From assembly GCA_019636835.1 (NCBI GenBank), contig JAHBWU010000001.1, positions 89,206-153,205 of the forward strand: a stretch of 64,000 nt of DNA. Reading direction: 5' to 3'. The position numbers were made by a program, and so were the translations under genes. This DNA is from Nitrospira sp. Lineage in GTDB: Bacteria > Nitrospirota > Nitrospiria > Nitrospirales > Nitrospiraceae. Positions 7,501-16,317 of this stretch are shown in pieces. The number at the start of each line of letters is the position of its first letter. The stretch's first letter is position 1. The notes beneath the pieces were generated by a model, which made no database searches, was not told the origin of the DNA, and worked only from the letters and a program-made list of their open reading frames with translations.

Positions 7501-9960
7501 GGCTGTTTCGTCAATACGGTCGCATTACGAGTCGATCTATCCGGTAGTCCTTCCTTTTTAGAGCTTCTGGCCCGAGTTCGAAAGACCGTCCTTGGAGCGC
7601 AGGCAAACCAAGAGCTTCCCTTCGAGCGGTTGGTTGACGCGCTGCACGTGCCACGTAGTCTTAGCCATACACCGCTCTATCAGGTCATGCTGACTCTGGA
7701 GGAGGACCAGCCCGATCTCTGCAGGCTGGACGGTTTGGATGTCCGCCGGATGAAGACGAGCACGCACACATCCGCCTTTGACCTCACGCTTGAGCTGGTT
7801 GCGATGAAAGACGGAGCGTTGGAGGCAGTGTTTGAGTACAGCACAGATCTATTCAGCGGCGAAACCATCGCGCGCATGGCCCGACAATTCCAGGAATTAT
7901 TGAGGCAGATCGTGCGGAATCCGGAAGCCCGCGTGAGCGAACTCGACATGCTTGGTGAGGATGAGAGAAGACATCTACTTGAAGATTGCAACAATACGGC
8001 CGCGTTCTATCCACACGAGTACTGCCTCCATCAGCTGTTCGAAGAACGAGCGCGACTTACACCGGAGGCCGTCGCGATGGTGTGGAACGGCGCTTCGTAC
8101 AGCTACCGGTTTCTCAATGAACGAGCCAACCAACTTGCCCGCTATCTCAGATCGCAGGGCATCGCGATGGAAAGTCGTGTCGCTCTTTGCATGGAACGTT
8201 CTCTGGAGATGGTAGCCGGTCTGCTGGGAATTCTCAAAGCAGGGGCAGCCTATGTGCCGATGGATCCACAGTATCCTCGCGAGCGGCTCAGTTTTATGAT
8301 CCGGGACAGCGGAGCGGAGTTGCTGCTCACTCAAAAGCGATTTGTCGAAAGTTTTCAAAACCAGACTGTTCCGACCATCGCACTGGATGAGGTCTGGCCG
8401 GCCGTTGCTTCCTTGCCTGGTATCGATTGTCCGTGGCGCACTGTTCCGGAGAACTTGGCGTATGTTCTGTATACCTCCGGGACGACAGGTGAACCCAAGG
8501 GGATCGAAATCTCCCACCGTGCATTGGTCAATCATGGTACGGCCATGGCGAGGCATTACGGTCTTCAGCCGACCGATCGTGTGCTGCAATTCGCCTCAAT
8601 CAGTTTTGATGTTGCGGCTGAGGAATGTTTTCCGACCTGGGCGGCCGGCGCAACGGTGGTGTTGCGTCCTAACGAGCCTGTGCCGGCGTTTTCGGATTTC
8701 CAACAGTTCATTGAGGACCACGGTCTCACCGTGTTGAACTTGCCGACACCATACTGGGCCGAATGGATTGATGCGATTGAGCAGAGTGGAACAGCTCTTC
8801 CGCTGTCGGTCCGCTTGGTGATCGTGGGGAGTGAGAAAGCCCTGCCGGATAGTCTAGTTCGCTGGCAACGACTCGCCGGGGATCGCATCGCTTGGTGCAA
8901 CTCCTATGGACCGACTGAAACCACGATCACGGCGAGCTACTTTGTGCCGGAGCGACAGAAAGGTCGGATCTCGGCATCCACCGTGCCGATCGGCCGACCG
9001 ATTGCGAACGTCCAATTGTATGTCCTCGATCCTTCCTTGCAACCGGTTCCGATCGGGGTGGCGGGAGAGCTCTACATCGGCGGGACGGGGTTAGCCAGAG
9101 GCTACCATCGTCAGCCGGCTCGGACTGCCGAAAAGTTTATCCCGGACTGCTTCAGCCGCGAATCGGGCGGACGACTGTATCAAACCGGCGACAAAGTCCG
9201 GCGACTCGCGGACGGCAACGTGGAATTTCTCGGTCGATACGATGACCAAATAAAGATTCGCGGATTTCGGGTAGAACCGGCGGAGGTTGAGTTTTGGGTG
9301 AAGCAGCATCCGGCCGTGAACGATGCGTTGGTCTTACAGGAATTGAACGATCAGCCTGGTTTGCCGGCTGGGGCACGAATGGGAGAGCCGCAATTGGTGG
9401 GCTATGTCGTGTCTCGGGCGGAGGACGTCGTGACTGCGCAGGATCTTCGGAGTTTCCTGGCGGAACGTCTGCCCAGATATATGATTCCCGCCGCGTGGAT
9501 TGTCCTCGATACCTTGCCGCTGACGTCGCGTGGGAAGGTGGATCGTCAAGCCTTGAGGAACCTCTCCGGACGGATTCAGAACACGGAATCAGCATCGATG
9601 CCGCTCCAGACTGATACCGAGCGGGCCATTGCGGAAATTTGGAAAGAAGTTCTCGGTCTTGAAGCGGTCGGTCGGCACGACAATTTTTTCGATCTCGGAG
9701 GGCATTCCCTTCTCCTGGGTAAGGTGTTGACCCGAGTTCGCTCACTGAGCACTCGACCCTTGGCAATGGTGGATTTGTTTCAATATCCCACCGTGCAGAC
9801 TCTGGCAGCGCATGTCACCGGTGAAGCGACCCTCATGGGAAATCGTAGATCGGGTGCTCAAACCGAACAGACGCAACAGGTAAAGGAACGACGTTTAGCA
9901 GGCTCACAAAGGTTGAAGCAGCAGCGGGAACAACGACGGACGATCACACGCGGAATCTGA
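4585..9960 (+). CDS. Loading NRPS: FAAL-ACP-C-A-PCP
   Basis: This 1791-aa enzyme starts the assembly line. Residues about 10-575 form a fatty acyl-AMP ligase (YTSGSTGSPKG at 176, LPLYHDMGLIG, CYGLAEATLF, RTGDLG). An ACP follows with the phosphopantetheine serine at S627 (GGDS). The C domain (about 685-1120) has an intact HHIVADG at 819-825. The A domain (about 1150-1660) has YTSGTTGEPKG at 1296. The PCP serine is S1708 (GGHS), and the tail is rich in Q, K and R. It should activate a free fatty acid and join it to the first amino acid. My hand alignment gives the specificity residues D-V-E-N-I-G-S-I-T-K. This loosely resembles the hydroxyornithine code (DMENLGLINK), but I do not assign it. It is one base from the PKS gene, so the two are surely co-transcribed. 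Confidence 0.93.
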   Translation: MVSDGHKDMVTLVEFARRRAADLVDRSAYIFLTDGDSEICELTYGELDRRARAIAARLQLLGAGGERTILLYPPGLDYITAFFGCLYAGVVAVPAYPPQRKRTLGRLRAVLADSGASVALTTAKIRAGVERLSRQDAGIDELRKVQWIETDVPPQNIESTWKQPALTARTLAFLQYTSGSTGSPKGVMVSHENLLHNQRMIQQAFGHTEETTVLGWLPLYHDMGLIGNVLQPLYLGRPCVLMSPIHFMQKPVRWLSAISRYRATTSGAPNFAYDLCVRQISAEERKSLDLSSWSVAFNGAEPIHAGTLDRFSETFGPCGFRREAFYPCYGLAEATLFVAGGGHSSLPVLRAVEKAAMEQGRMAESSRGDGDTYRLVGCGRTASDQQVVIVDPETLSRRSLGQVGEIWIKGASVAQGYWNRPETTSVTFMATTADTGEGPFLRTGDLGVILDDELFVVGRLKDLIIIRGRNHYPQDIEITVQESHPSLKPGCGAAFSIPVNDEEQLVVVQEVVGSSAIDLDHVAVRISRAVAEHHEIQVHAVVLIKPGTLPKTSSGKVQRHLCRTKFFAQELEVIQTFQGKRVEGRTGVVAEDVDDDVAKALAEIWAQVLDRTHIGPHDNFFELGGDSLRGTQVLARVQETYAVDLPLESLFDAPTVAGLASLIKSGYRSTPSVSHMSQKPTALPDVMPLSFSQERFWFLDQLSPESSFNNIPVALRITGVLDGGSLHRALAEIVQRHEILRAKFVISHGYPGQVIAPHLDLPLPIEDLTDVSGPAQEEQVGLSALKEARQSFDLTTGPLMRVLLLRLGQTEHVLLLTLHHIVADGWSMRLLARELVQLYGAFKNGLDSPLPILSKQYLDTVLHQRHCVDTQEWKQQEVYWRRQLESVPHVLTLPFDCPRPAVQGQRGERYAWIVDGEVGKRLHAIGRRQHASLFMTVLAAFNILLARYSGQLDFCIGTPVANRSQPECESIIGCFVNTVALRVDLSGSPSFLELLARVRKTVLGAQANQELPFERLVDALHVPRSLSHTPLYQVMLTLEEDQPDLCRLDGLDVRRMKTSTHTSAFDLTLELVAMKDGALEAVFEYSTDLFSGETIARMARQFQELLRQIVRNPEARVSELDMLGEDERRHLLEDCNNTAAFYPHEYCLHQLFEERARLTPEAVAMVWNGASYSYRFLNERANQLARYLRSQGIAMESRVALCMERSLEMVAGLLGILKAGAAYVPMDPQYPRERLSFMIRDSGAELLLTQKRFVESFQNQTVPTIALDEVWPAVASLPGIDCPWRTVPENLAYVLYTSGTTGEPKGIEISHRALVNHGTAMARHYGLQPTDRVLQFASISFDVAAEECFPTWAAGATVVLRPNEPVPAFSDFQQFIEDHGLTVLNLPTPYWAEWIDAIEQSGTALPLSVRLVIVGSEKALPDSLVRWQRLAGDRIAWCNSYGPTETTITASYFVPERQKGRISASTVPIGRPIANVQLYVLDPSLQPVPIGVAGELYIGGTGLARGYHRQPARTAEKFIPDCFSRESGGRLYQTGDKVRRLADGNVEFLGRYDDQIKIRGFRVEPAEVEFWVKQHPAVNDALVLQELNDQPGLPAGARMGEPQLVGYVVSRAEDVVTAQDLRSFLAERLPRYMIPAAWIVLDTLPLTSRGKVDRQALRNLSGRIQNTESASMPLQTDTERAIAEIWKEVLGLEAVGRHDNFFDLGGHSLLLGKVLTRVRSLSTRPLAMVDLFQYPTVQTLAAHVTGEATLMGNRRSGAQTEQTQQVKERRLAGSQRLKQQREQRRTITRGI

Positions 9961-9961
9961 A

Positions 9962-12900
9962 ATGGATCAAAACAACGGCGATCAAACCAACGAGCACGAT
10001 GGATTGGACATTGCCGTCATCGGCCTGGCCTGTCGCTTTCCCGGCAGCCACGACAGCACGGCATTCTGGGCCAATCTGCGCGACGGAGTGGAATCCATTA
10101 CCGCTCTCAGCGAGGAAGACCTGCGATCAGCGGGCGTTCAGGAACGTCTGCGTCAGGACCAGAACTATGTCCGAATGCGGGGCATCATCGACGGGATCGA
10201 TCTATTTGATGCCGATTTTTTCGGTGTGACGCCGAAGGAAGCCGAGCTGATGGATCCGCAGCATCGGCTGTTTCTGGAATGTGCATGGGAAACCTTCGAA
10301 CATGCGGGCTATGACCTCGAACGGTTCCATGGATCGATTGGTGTCTATGCAGGCTCAAGTACCAGCGGTTACCTATTCAATCTTTTTCCTCAAGGCGTGC
10401 TCTTGCAGTCGGCTGCCGATATGGCGGGATTGCTTGGCGTGGAGAAGGATTCGCTTCCCACTCGCGTGTCCTACAAATTGAATCTGGAAGGGCCAAGCGT
10501 CGCCGTCCAAACCGCCTGTTCCACATCCCTGGTTGCCGTCCACCTGGCCTGTCAGGGGCTGCTCGCCGGCGAATGCGACATGGCGCTGGCTGGAGGCATC
10601 TCCGTCAATGTGCCGCAAAAAGTCGGCTATCTCTATCAGAAGAGCGGGATTGCGTCTCCCGACGGGCACTGTCGAGCATTCGACGCGGATGCGTGCGGAA
10701 CGGTCGGAGGAAGTGGAGTGGGAATCGTGCTGTTGAAGCGATTGGACGAGGCACGAGTCGACGGCGATCATATTTTGGCGCTCATCAAGGGTACGGCGAT
10801 CAATAACGATGGAGCGCGTAAGGTCGGGTACACCGCACCGAGAATCGAAGGACAGGCCAAGGTGATCCGGGCGGCGCATCTGGCGGCTGGGGTCGAGCCG
10901 GAATCGATACGATATGTCGAAGCGCACGGCACCGGGACGCCCATGGGAGACCCGATAGAAGTGACGGCTCTTACCCAGGCATTTCGTGCCGGCACCGACA
11001 GAAGCGGTTTCTGTGCCATCGGATCAGTCAAGACCAACATCGGACATCTCGATGCAGCGGCAGGGATCGCAGGGCTGATCAAGACAGCCCTCGCCCTGTC
11101 GCACAAACAGATTCCTCCCAGCCTGCATTTTTCTTCTCCGAATCCGGAAATTGATTTTTCCAAGACGCCCTTTTACGTCAATACGAAACTGACCGACTGG
11201 ACATCACACGACAGCCCGCTGCGTGCCGGCGTCAGCTCATTCGGTCTCGGTGGTACCAATGCGCATGTGGTCATGGAAGAAGCACCGTCGGTAGATCGCA
11301 AGCTTCACTCTGTCGATAAACGTCCTCGGCTTATCGTGTTGTCGGCCAAGTCCGAAGCGGCACTGAACGAGATGACGGTTCGATTCGCCGCCTATCTTCA
11401 GCAACATTCCATGGCTGAACCGGCGGATGTCGCCTATACGTTGCAGACCGGGCGGAAAGCCTTTCTTCATCGCCGATGGGCGGTAGCCGACACCATCGAA
11501 TCTGCGTCACGCGCGTTGAGTCGGCCCGATCGCGTGAAAACGAACGGCCAGACCGGTGAACCGAGACCGGTGGTGTTCCTATTTTCAGGGCAGGGTTCAC
11601 AGTATCGCACGATGGGCCGAGGGCTCTATGCCCAGGAACCGATATTCCGCGAGCAGGTGGATCGATGCGCAGCTGTGCTCGCTCCCCACATCGGCATGGA
11701 CATCAAATCGGTTCTGTTTGAAGAGTCCGCGACGGATTCGGAAAGACTCAACCGCACTGCCTTTACGCAACCGGCTTTGTTTGTGGTGGAGTACGCGCTT
11801 GCCAAACTCTGGATGAGCCTCGATGTGCATCCTCAAGGCATGATCGGACACAGCATCGGAGAATATGTCGCCGCCTGTCTCTCAGGTGTTTTCTCGCTTG
11901 AAGATGCGCTGCGATTGGTCGCGGTTCGCGGACGACTCATGCAACGTATGCCGCCCGGTTCAATGCTGGCGGTGTCGATGCCGGAAGCTGATGCAATATC
12001 CATCCTGCACGAAGACCTGGATCTGGCTGCGATCAACGCGCCGAATCAGTGCGTCCTGTCCGGGTCGGAATCCAGTATCACAAATCTGCAAGAAGCACTG
12101 ACGAGAAAGGGTGTACAGAGCGTACGGCTCCAAACCTCCCATGCGTTCCATTCACGCATGATGGACCCGCTCTTGGAATCCTTCAAAACACAGGTTGCCG
12201 GCGTAGCGCGTCACGCGCCGACTATTCCTTGGGTTTCCAACGTGACAGGTGATTGGATCGCGCCTTCTCAAGCCACGGATCCTTTGTACTGGGCTGATCA
12301 TTTGCGAAGGACCGTCCGCTTTGCCGACGGTATCGAGACATTGTGTCGGAAGCCGGAGCGAATTCTGCTTGAAGTGGGACCGGGGCGAACCTTGTGCACG
12401 TTGGCTCAACAACAGATAGATGGACGGCCTGTGACGGCTCTGACCTCTCTGAGCAAACCACAAGACGGGTCTTCCGCCTCATCCGAACCGTCAAGTTTTC
12501 TTGATGCGGTCGGGCATCTCTGGGCAAACGGCGTCGCAATCGAGTGGGCCGGGTTGTATCGAGGCGAACGACCCCGGCGACTTCCTCTGCCGACCTATCC
12601 ATTTGAACGACGACGATTCTGGGTGGAACCGGTCAAGCTATCTGCGACAAGTCAGGACGTGGCGCCCTCCAAGAAACCGAATATCAGTGACTGGTTCTAT
12701 GAACCGTCATGGAGACGATCGAGAGCAGTTCGACCGGCTCGACCCATTCGGGAGGGTTCCTGGCTGGTATTGGTCGGCGAGCGAGGGGAAGGAACTGGAA
12801 TCGTCGAGCAATTGGAATTAGATGGACGGCCGGTCGTGACCGTATCGGCAGGGGAGCGATACGAACGACATACAAAGGGAAGGTATTCGATACGACCCAG

Positions 12901-14560
12901 TGTTCGTGAAGATTATCACAGGTTAATCGAGGATTTGCGGAGGCAGGACCTGTGGCCGAATCGATTGGTGCATTGTTGGAGTGTGCGTCCTCGGGATGGT
13001 TCGTTATCCGTCGAGACGTTCCGCCGTGCCCAAGATAAAGGTTTGTACAGTCTCCTGTTCCTATCCCAGGCTTTGGGAAGCAGAACATCAGTGAACCAGA
13101 CATTCATATGCATCCTGACAACAGGGTTGCATGATGTCACAGGCGAAGAAACGTTGCGTCCGGAGCTGGCTCCGATCGTGGGAGCTTGTCGGGTCATTCC
13201 ACAGGAATACGTCAATCTCACCTGTCGGGTGGTCGATCTCCAAGTATCGATACCTACTGAGGAAGCTCTGAGGCGTTCGGTGATCGCGAGACTTCTTGCC
13301 GAACACTCTGTTGGACAGGATGAACCAGTCGTTGCATACCGGGGAGCGCATCGGTGGGTCCCGACATTCCAGCCGGTGAAGCTTGATCATTCTGACGAAC
13401 AACCGGCCTTACTGCGGACACAAGGCGTCTATCTCATCACCGGGGGGCTTGGAGGAGTCGGTCTTCAACTCGCAGACTATCTCGTCCGGACCGTCAAAGC
13501 ACGACTTGTCCTCATAGGTCGCTCAAAGCCGACTGAAGGACAGATGCAGCGGCTGAAAACATTCGAACGGGTCGGCGGGGAAATTCTCACCATCCAGGCG
13601 CATGTGGCCGATGAGCAGCAGATGCGTTTTGCACTGGCGCAGGCTCTGGATCGGTTCGGCGCAGTGCACGGAGTGATTCACGCCGCCGGCGTGTCAGGTG
13701 GAGGGCTGATCGATCTCAAAGCCGTGGAGGCAATGGAGGCTGAGTTTGCGCCCAAGGTAGTCGGCGCCTTGGTCCTCGACCATGTGTTGCGGAAAGTGCC
13801 CTTGGACTTTATCTGCTTCTGTTCCTCCTTGAATGCGCTGACCGGAGGAGTGGGACAAGTCGGCTATTGTGCCGCCAACGCCACTCTGGATGCGATGGCT
13901 CACGCGTTCTCGAAGCGTGGGTTGCGTGTCATCTCCGTGAATTTCGATCGATGGAATCAGGTCGGAATGGCGGTGCAGGCCGAAGCCCGGTTGAAAACAT
14001 TGCAGATCGATGCTTCAGAATTCGACGGCATGGCGGCGTCGGAAGCACAGGACGCATTCGGCCGGATATTGCACGGATCGACGTCACCGCAAGTCATCGT
14101 GTCCGTTCGCGATTGCTCCTCCTTAGTGACGCAGAGCACGGGAACCGCCCTTTCGAACGTCGTCGGTATCCACGCCAAGAGAGGCGATGCGAGCCAAGAA
14201 TTGCTCCGTGGCAAGGAGAACCAGATAGCCGGCTCGACGATTGAGGAAAAAGTGACGTTTGTCTGGCAACAAGTTCTCGGCGTCGAACACGTCGGTTTGG
14301 GTGACGACTTTTTCACGCTGGGCGGGGAATCACTGGCGGCTCTGCAGATCTTGAACCGCTTACAAGAGATTTTCGGTAGAGAAATCTCTCTCAAAAAGTT
14401 TTTTGAGCATCCGACGGTCGCCGGACTCTCCGAACAAGTCCGTGGTCAACAAGGGAGCGACATCACGGCGGCGCCGGACATTGTTCCCCTTCCTCGAAAA
14501 AGCCGCCCTCAACGGATGAGTTCCGTGCATTCGGGTGCCCCAGGTCGATCGGAATCATGA
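9962..14560 (+). CDS. Type I polyketide synthase module KS-AT-KR-ACP
   Basis: This 1532-aa single module adds one malonate-derived C2 unit and reduces the keto group. KS: active Cys C186 (TACSTSL), His322 (EAHGTGTP) and His362 (TNIGHLDAAAG), all intact. AT: S631 in GHSIGEY, with the HAFHS motif typical of malonyl-CoA specificity. KR (about 1150-1340): nucleotide site TGGLGGVG, with the catalytic Ser in the CSSLNAL segment and Tyr1302 in GYCAANA. No LDD motif is seen, so B-type stereochemistry is not indicated. ACP: S1457 (GGESL). The segment between AT and KR is only the usual KR structural half, so there is no DH or ER and a beta-hydroxy group should remain. It starts one base after the loading NRPS. 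Confidence 0.93.
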   Translation: MDQNNGDQTNEHDGLDIAVIGLACRFPGSHDSTAFWANLRDGVESITALSEEDLRSAGVQERLRQDQNYVRMRGIIDGIDLFDADFFGVTPKEAELMDPQHRLFLECAWETFEHAGYDLERFHGSIGVYAGSSTSGYLFNLFPQGVLLQSAADMAGLLGVEKDSLPTRVSYKLNLEGPSVAVQTACSTSLVAVHLACQGLLAGECDMALAGGISVNVPQKVGYLYQKSGIASPDGHCRAFDADACGTVGGSGVGIVLLKRLDEARVDGDHILALIKGTAINNDGARKVGYTAPRIEGQAKVIRAAHLAAGVEPESIRYVEAHGTGTPMGDPIEVTALTQAFRAGTDRSGFCAIGSVKTNIGHLDAAAGIAGLIKTALALSHKQIPPSLHFSSPNPEIDFSKTPFYVNTKLTDWTSHDSPLRAGVSSFGLGGTNAHVVMEEAPSVDRKLHSVDKRPRLIVLSAKSEAALNEMTVRFAAYLQQHSMAEPADVAYTLQTGRKAFLHRRWAVADTIESASRALSRPDRVKTNGQTGEPRPVVFLFSGQGSQYRTMGRGLYAQEPIFREQVDRCAAVLAPHIGMDIKSVLFEESATDSERLNRTAFTQPALFVVEYALAKLWMSLDVHPQGMIGHSIGEYVAACLSGVFSLEDALRLVAVRGRLMQRMPPGSMLAVSMPEADAISILHEDLDLAAINAPNQCVLSGSESSITNLQEALTRKGVQSVRLQTSHAFHSRMMDPLLESFKTQVAGVARHAPTIPWVSNVTGDWIAPSQATDPLYWADHLRRTVRFADGIETLCRKPERILLEVGPGRTLCTLAQQQIDGRPVTALTSLSKPQDGSSASSEPSSFLDAVGHLWANGVAIEWAGLYRGERPRRLPLPTYPFERRRFWVEPVKLSATSQDVAPSKKPNISDWFYEPSWRRSRAVRPARPIREGSWLVLVGERGEGTGIVEQLELDGRPVVTVSAGERYERHTKGRYSIRPSVREDYHRLIEDLRRQDLWPNRLVHCWSVRPRDGSLSVETFRRAQDKGLYSLLFLSQALGSRTSVNQTFICILTTGLHDVTGEETLRPELAPIVGACRVIPQEYVNLTCRVVDLQVSIPTEEALRRSVIARLLAEHSVGQDEPVVAYRGAHRWVPTFQPVKLDHSDEQPALLRTQGVYLITGGLGGVGLQLADYLVRTVKARLVLIGRSKPTEGQMQRLKTFERVGGEILTIQAHVADEQQMRFALAQALDRFGAVHGVIHAAGVSGGGLIDLKAVEAMEAEFAPKVVGALVLDHVLRKVPLDFICFCSSLNALTGGVGQVGYCAANATLDAMAHAFSKRGLRVISVNFDRWNQVGMAVQAEARLKTLQIDASEFDGMAASEAQDAFGRILHGSTSPQVIVSVRDCSSLVTQSTGTALSNVVGIHAKRGDASQELLRGKENQIAGSTIEEKVTFVWQQVLGVEHVGLGDDFFTLGGESLAALQILNRLQEIFGREISLKKFFEHPTVAGLSEQVRGQQGSDITAAPDIVPLPRKSRPQRMSSVHSGAPGRSES

Positions 14561-14573
14561 GGAACGCACGACA

Positions 14574-16241
14574 ATGAGTTTGCTCCGCTTTTTGTACCGT
14601 AATTCATGGCGACTGGTCATGCTCTCCATGGTCGCCGGCTTGATCAGCGGCCTGGCAAGCGCGGGGATTATCGCCTTTATCAACTCGGCGCTGGAAGAAA
14701 GTCAACGCACGGTAGCTCTCGGGCTGAGTTTTCTCGGTGGTGTCGTGCTCGTGGTGGTCACGAAGACCTTTTCGGAGGTGGTGCTGACGCGATTGGGACA
14801 AGACATCATCGCGCAGTTGCGGGTACACCTCAGTGAACAAATCCTCCGTGCTCCTTTCCGACAGGTGCAGGAACTTGGCCGTCACCGATTGTTGGCCGCG
14901 CTCAACGAAGATACGGATGTCATTGCTCAGGCCTACGTGCAAATTCCGTTGATTTGTGTGAACGGCGCGACGGTCGTCGGATGTCTGGCGTATCTCGGGT
15001 GGCTTTCCTGGCCGATGCTGGCGATAGTTTTAGGCTTCATGATCTTCGGCGCGCTTTCGTTCCAAGCGCAGGAAAAGCAAGCGCTACATTCGTTCAAACA
15101 GGCCCGCGAGACGAACGACGCCCTCTTTCGCCATTTTCAATCGATCCTTGAGGGCATCAAAGAACTCAAGTTGCACCGCGAACGGCGACAGGCATTTCTG
15201 GCCACAGCTCTCCGTCCGACCGTGACGGCGTACAAGCAGGATTTCGTCAAGGGCATGACGGTATATGCCGTCGCCACAAATTGGGGCATGTTCTTGTTCT
15301 ACGCGGTGATCGGACTCGTTCTCTTCATTCTCCCCGAGTGGCTGGCATTGACGTCTCAGGCGGTTGCGGGATCGACGCTCGTGCTCCTGTACATGATGGG
15401 ACCGTTTGCGCAGATTGTCGAAACCCTTCCCAGTGTCGGTCGCGCCGATGTCGCGCTGGAGAAGGTCGAGGCATTGGGATTGTCGCTGGAAACAGCTTCC
15501 GCGCAGGATCAGATCGAGAAACGTGAAAAGGTCAGGATCAATGGCGTGGGTGGACCCGTCCTCAACATCGCGTGGAAGCGGCTCGAAATGGTCGGTGTGA
15601 CGCATCGATATTACCGGGAGGAGGAAGAGGGCAGTTTTCATCTCGGTCCGATCGAACTCAGCTTCACACCCGGTGAACTGGTGTTCCTCATCGGTGGGAA
15701 CGGCAGCGGAAAGACGACGCTCGCGCTGCTCCTGTTGGGTCTCTATGCGCCGGAGTCGGGTGCGATTCGTCTCGACGGGGTTCCGATCGACGAAATCAAC
15801 CGCGAAAATTATCGTCAGCTTTTCTCCGCCGTTTTTTCCGATTACCACCTCTTCGACACGCTGTTTGGATTGAACAGAACAGGCCTCGATGTGCAAGCGC
15901 GTGAATACCTGGACCGTTTGCAGCTTCTCGGGAAGGTTCAGGTCAGAGACGGAGAGTTCTCCACACAGTCGCTTTCACAGGGCCAACGCAAGCGTCTGGC
16001 TTTGTTGACCGCATATCTGGAAGACCGTCCGTTTTATGTGTTCGATGAGTGGGCGGCCGATCAAGATCCGGTTTTTCGCAGAGTGTTCTATGAAGAGCTT
16101 TTGCCGGATTTGAAAGCTCGCGGCAAAACGGCACTCGTCATTACCCATGATGATCAATACTTTTCGATCGCCGATCGATGTCTTCGTATGGACTTGGGGA
16201 AGATCACAACAGTGACGGAAGGGGTGGGCGCATTTCGATGA
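14574..16241 (+). CDS. Cyclic-peptide/siderophore-type ABC exporter, fused TMD-NBD (SyrD/PvdE family)
   Basis: This 555-aa half-transporter has an N-terminal hydrophobic domain with about six membrane helices and a C-terminal ATPase domain. The Walker A is GGNGSGKTT (K380), the signature SLSQGQRKRLALL, and the Walker B end FDEWAADQD (E492), a form characteristic of the cyclic peptide transporter family. PvdE of this family moves the acylated pyoverdine precursor from cytoplasm to periplasm, and SyrD exports syringomycin. I choose ATG 14574 over the upstream GTG 14535 because GAGGAA (14559-14564) precedes it at good spacing. It follows the PKS stop by 13 bases, and its likely cargo is the acylated NRPS-PKS peptide. 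Confidence 0.9.
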   Translation: MSLLRFLYRNSWRLVMLSMVAGLISGLASAGIIAFINSALEESQRTVALGLSFLGGVVLVVVTKTFSEVVLTRLGQDIIAQLRVHLSEQILRAPFRQVQELGRHRLLAALNEDTDVIAQAYVQIPLICVNGATVVGCLAYLGWLSWPMLAIVLGFMIFGALSFQAQEKQALHSFKQARETNDALFRHFQSILEGIKELKLHRERRQAFLATALRPTVTAYKQDFVKGMTVYAVATNWGMFLFYAVIGLVLFILPEWLALTSQAVAGSTLVLLYMMGPFAQIVETLPSVGRADVALEKVEALGLSLETASAQDQIEKREKVRINGVGGPVLNIAWKRLEMVGVTHRYYREEEEGSFHLGPIELSFTPGELVFLIGGNGSGKTTLALLLLGLYAPESGAIRLDGVPIDEINRENYRQLFSAVFSDYHLFDTLFGLNRTGLDVQAREYLDRLQLLGKVQVRDGEFSTQSLSQGQRKRLALLTAYLEDRPFYVFDEWAADQDPVFRRVFYEELLPDLKARGKTALVITHDDQYFSIADRCLRMDLGKITTVTEGVGAFR

Positions 16242-16317
16242 GGATATCGCTGTCGGCATTCGACAATCGGTTCGATCGCCTTGAGGTTGCTGCACTTTGT
16301 GAAGGAAGGAGTATGTC

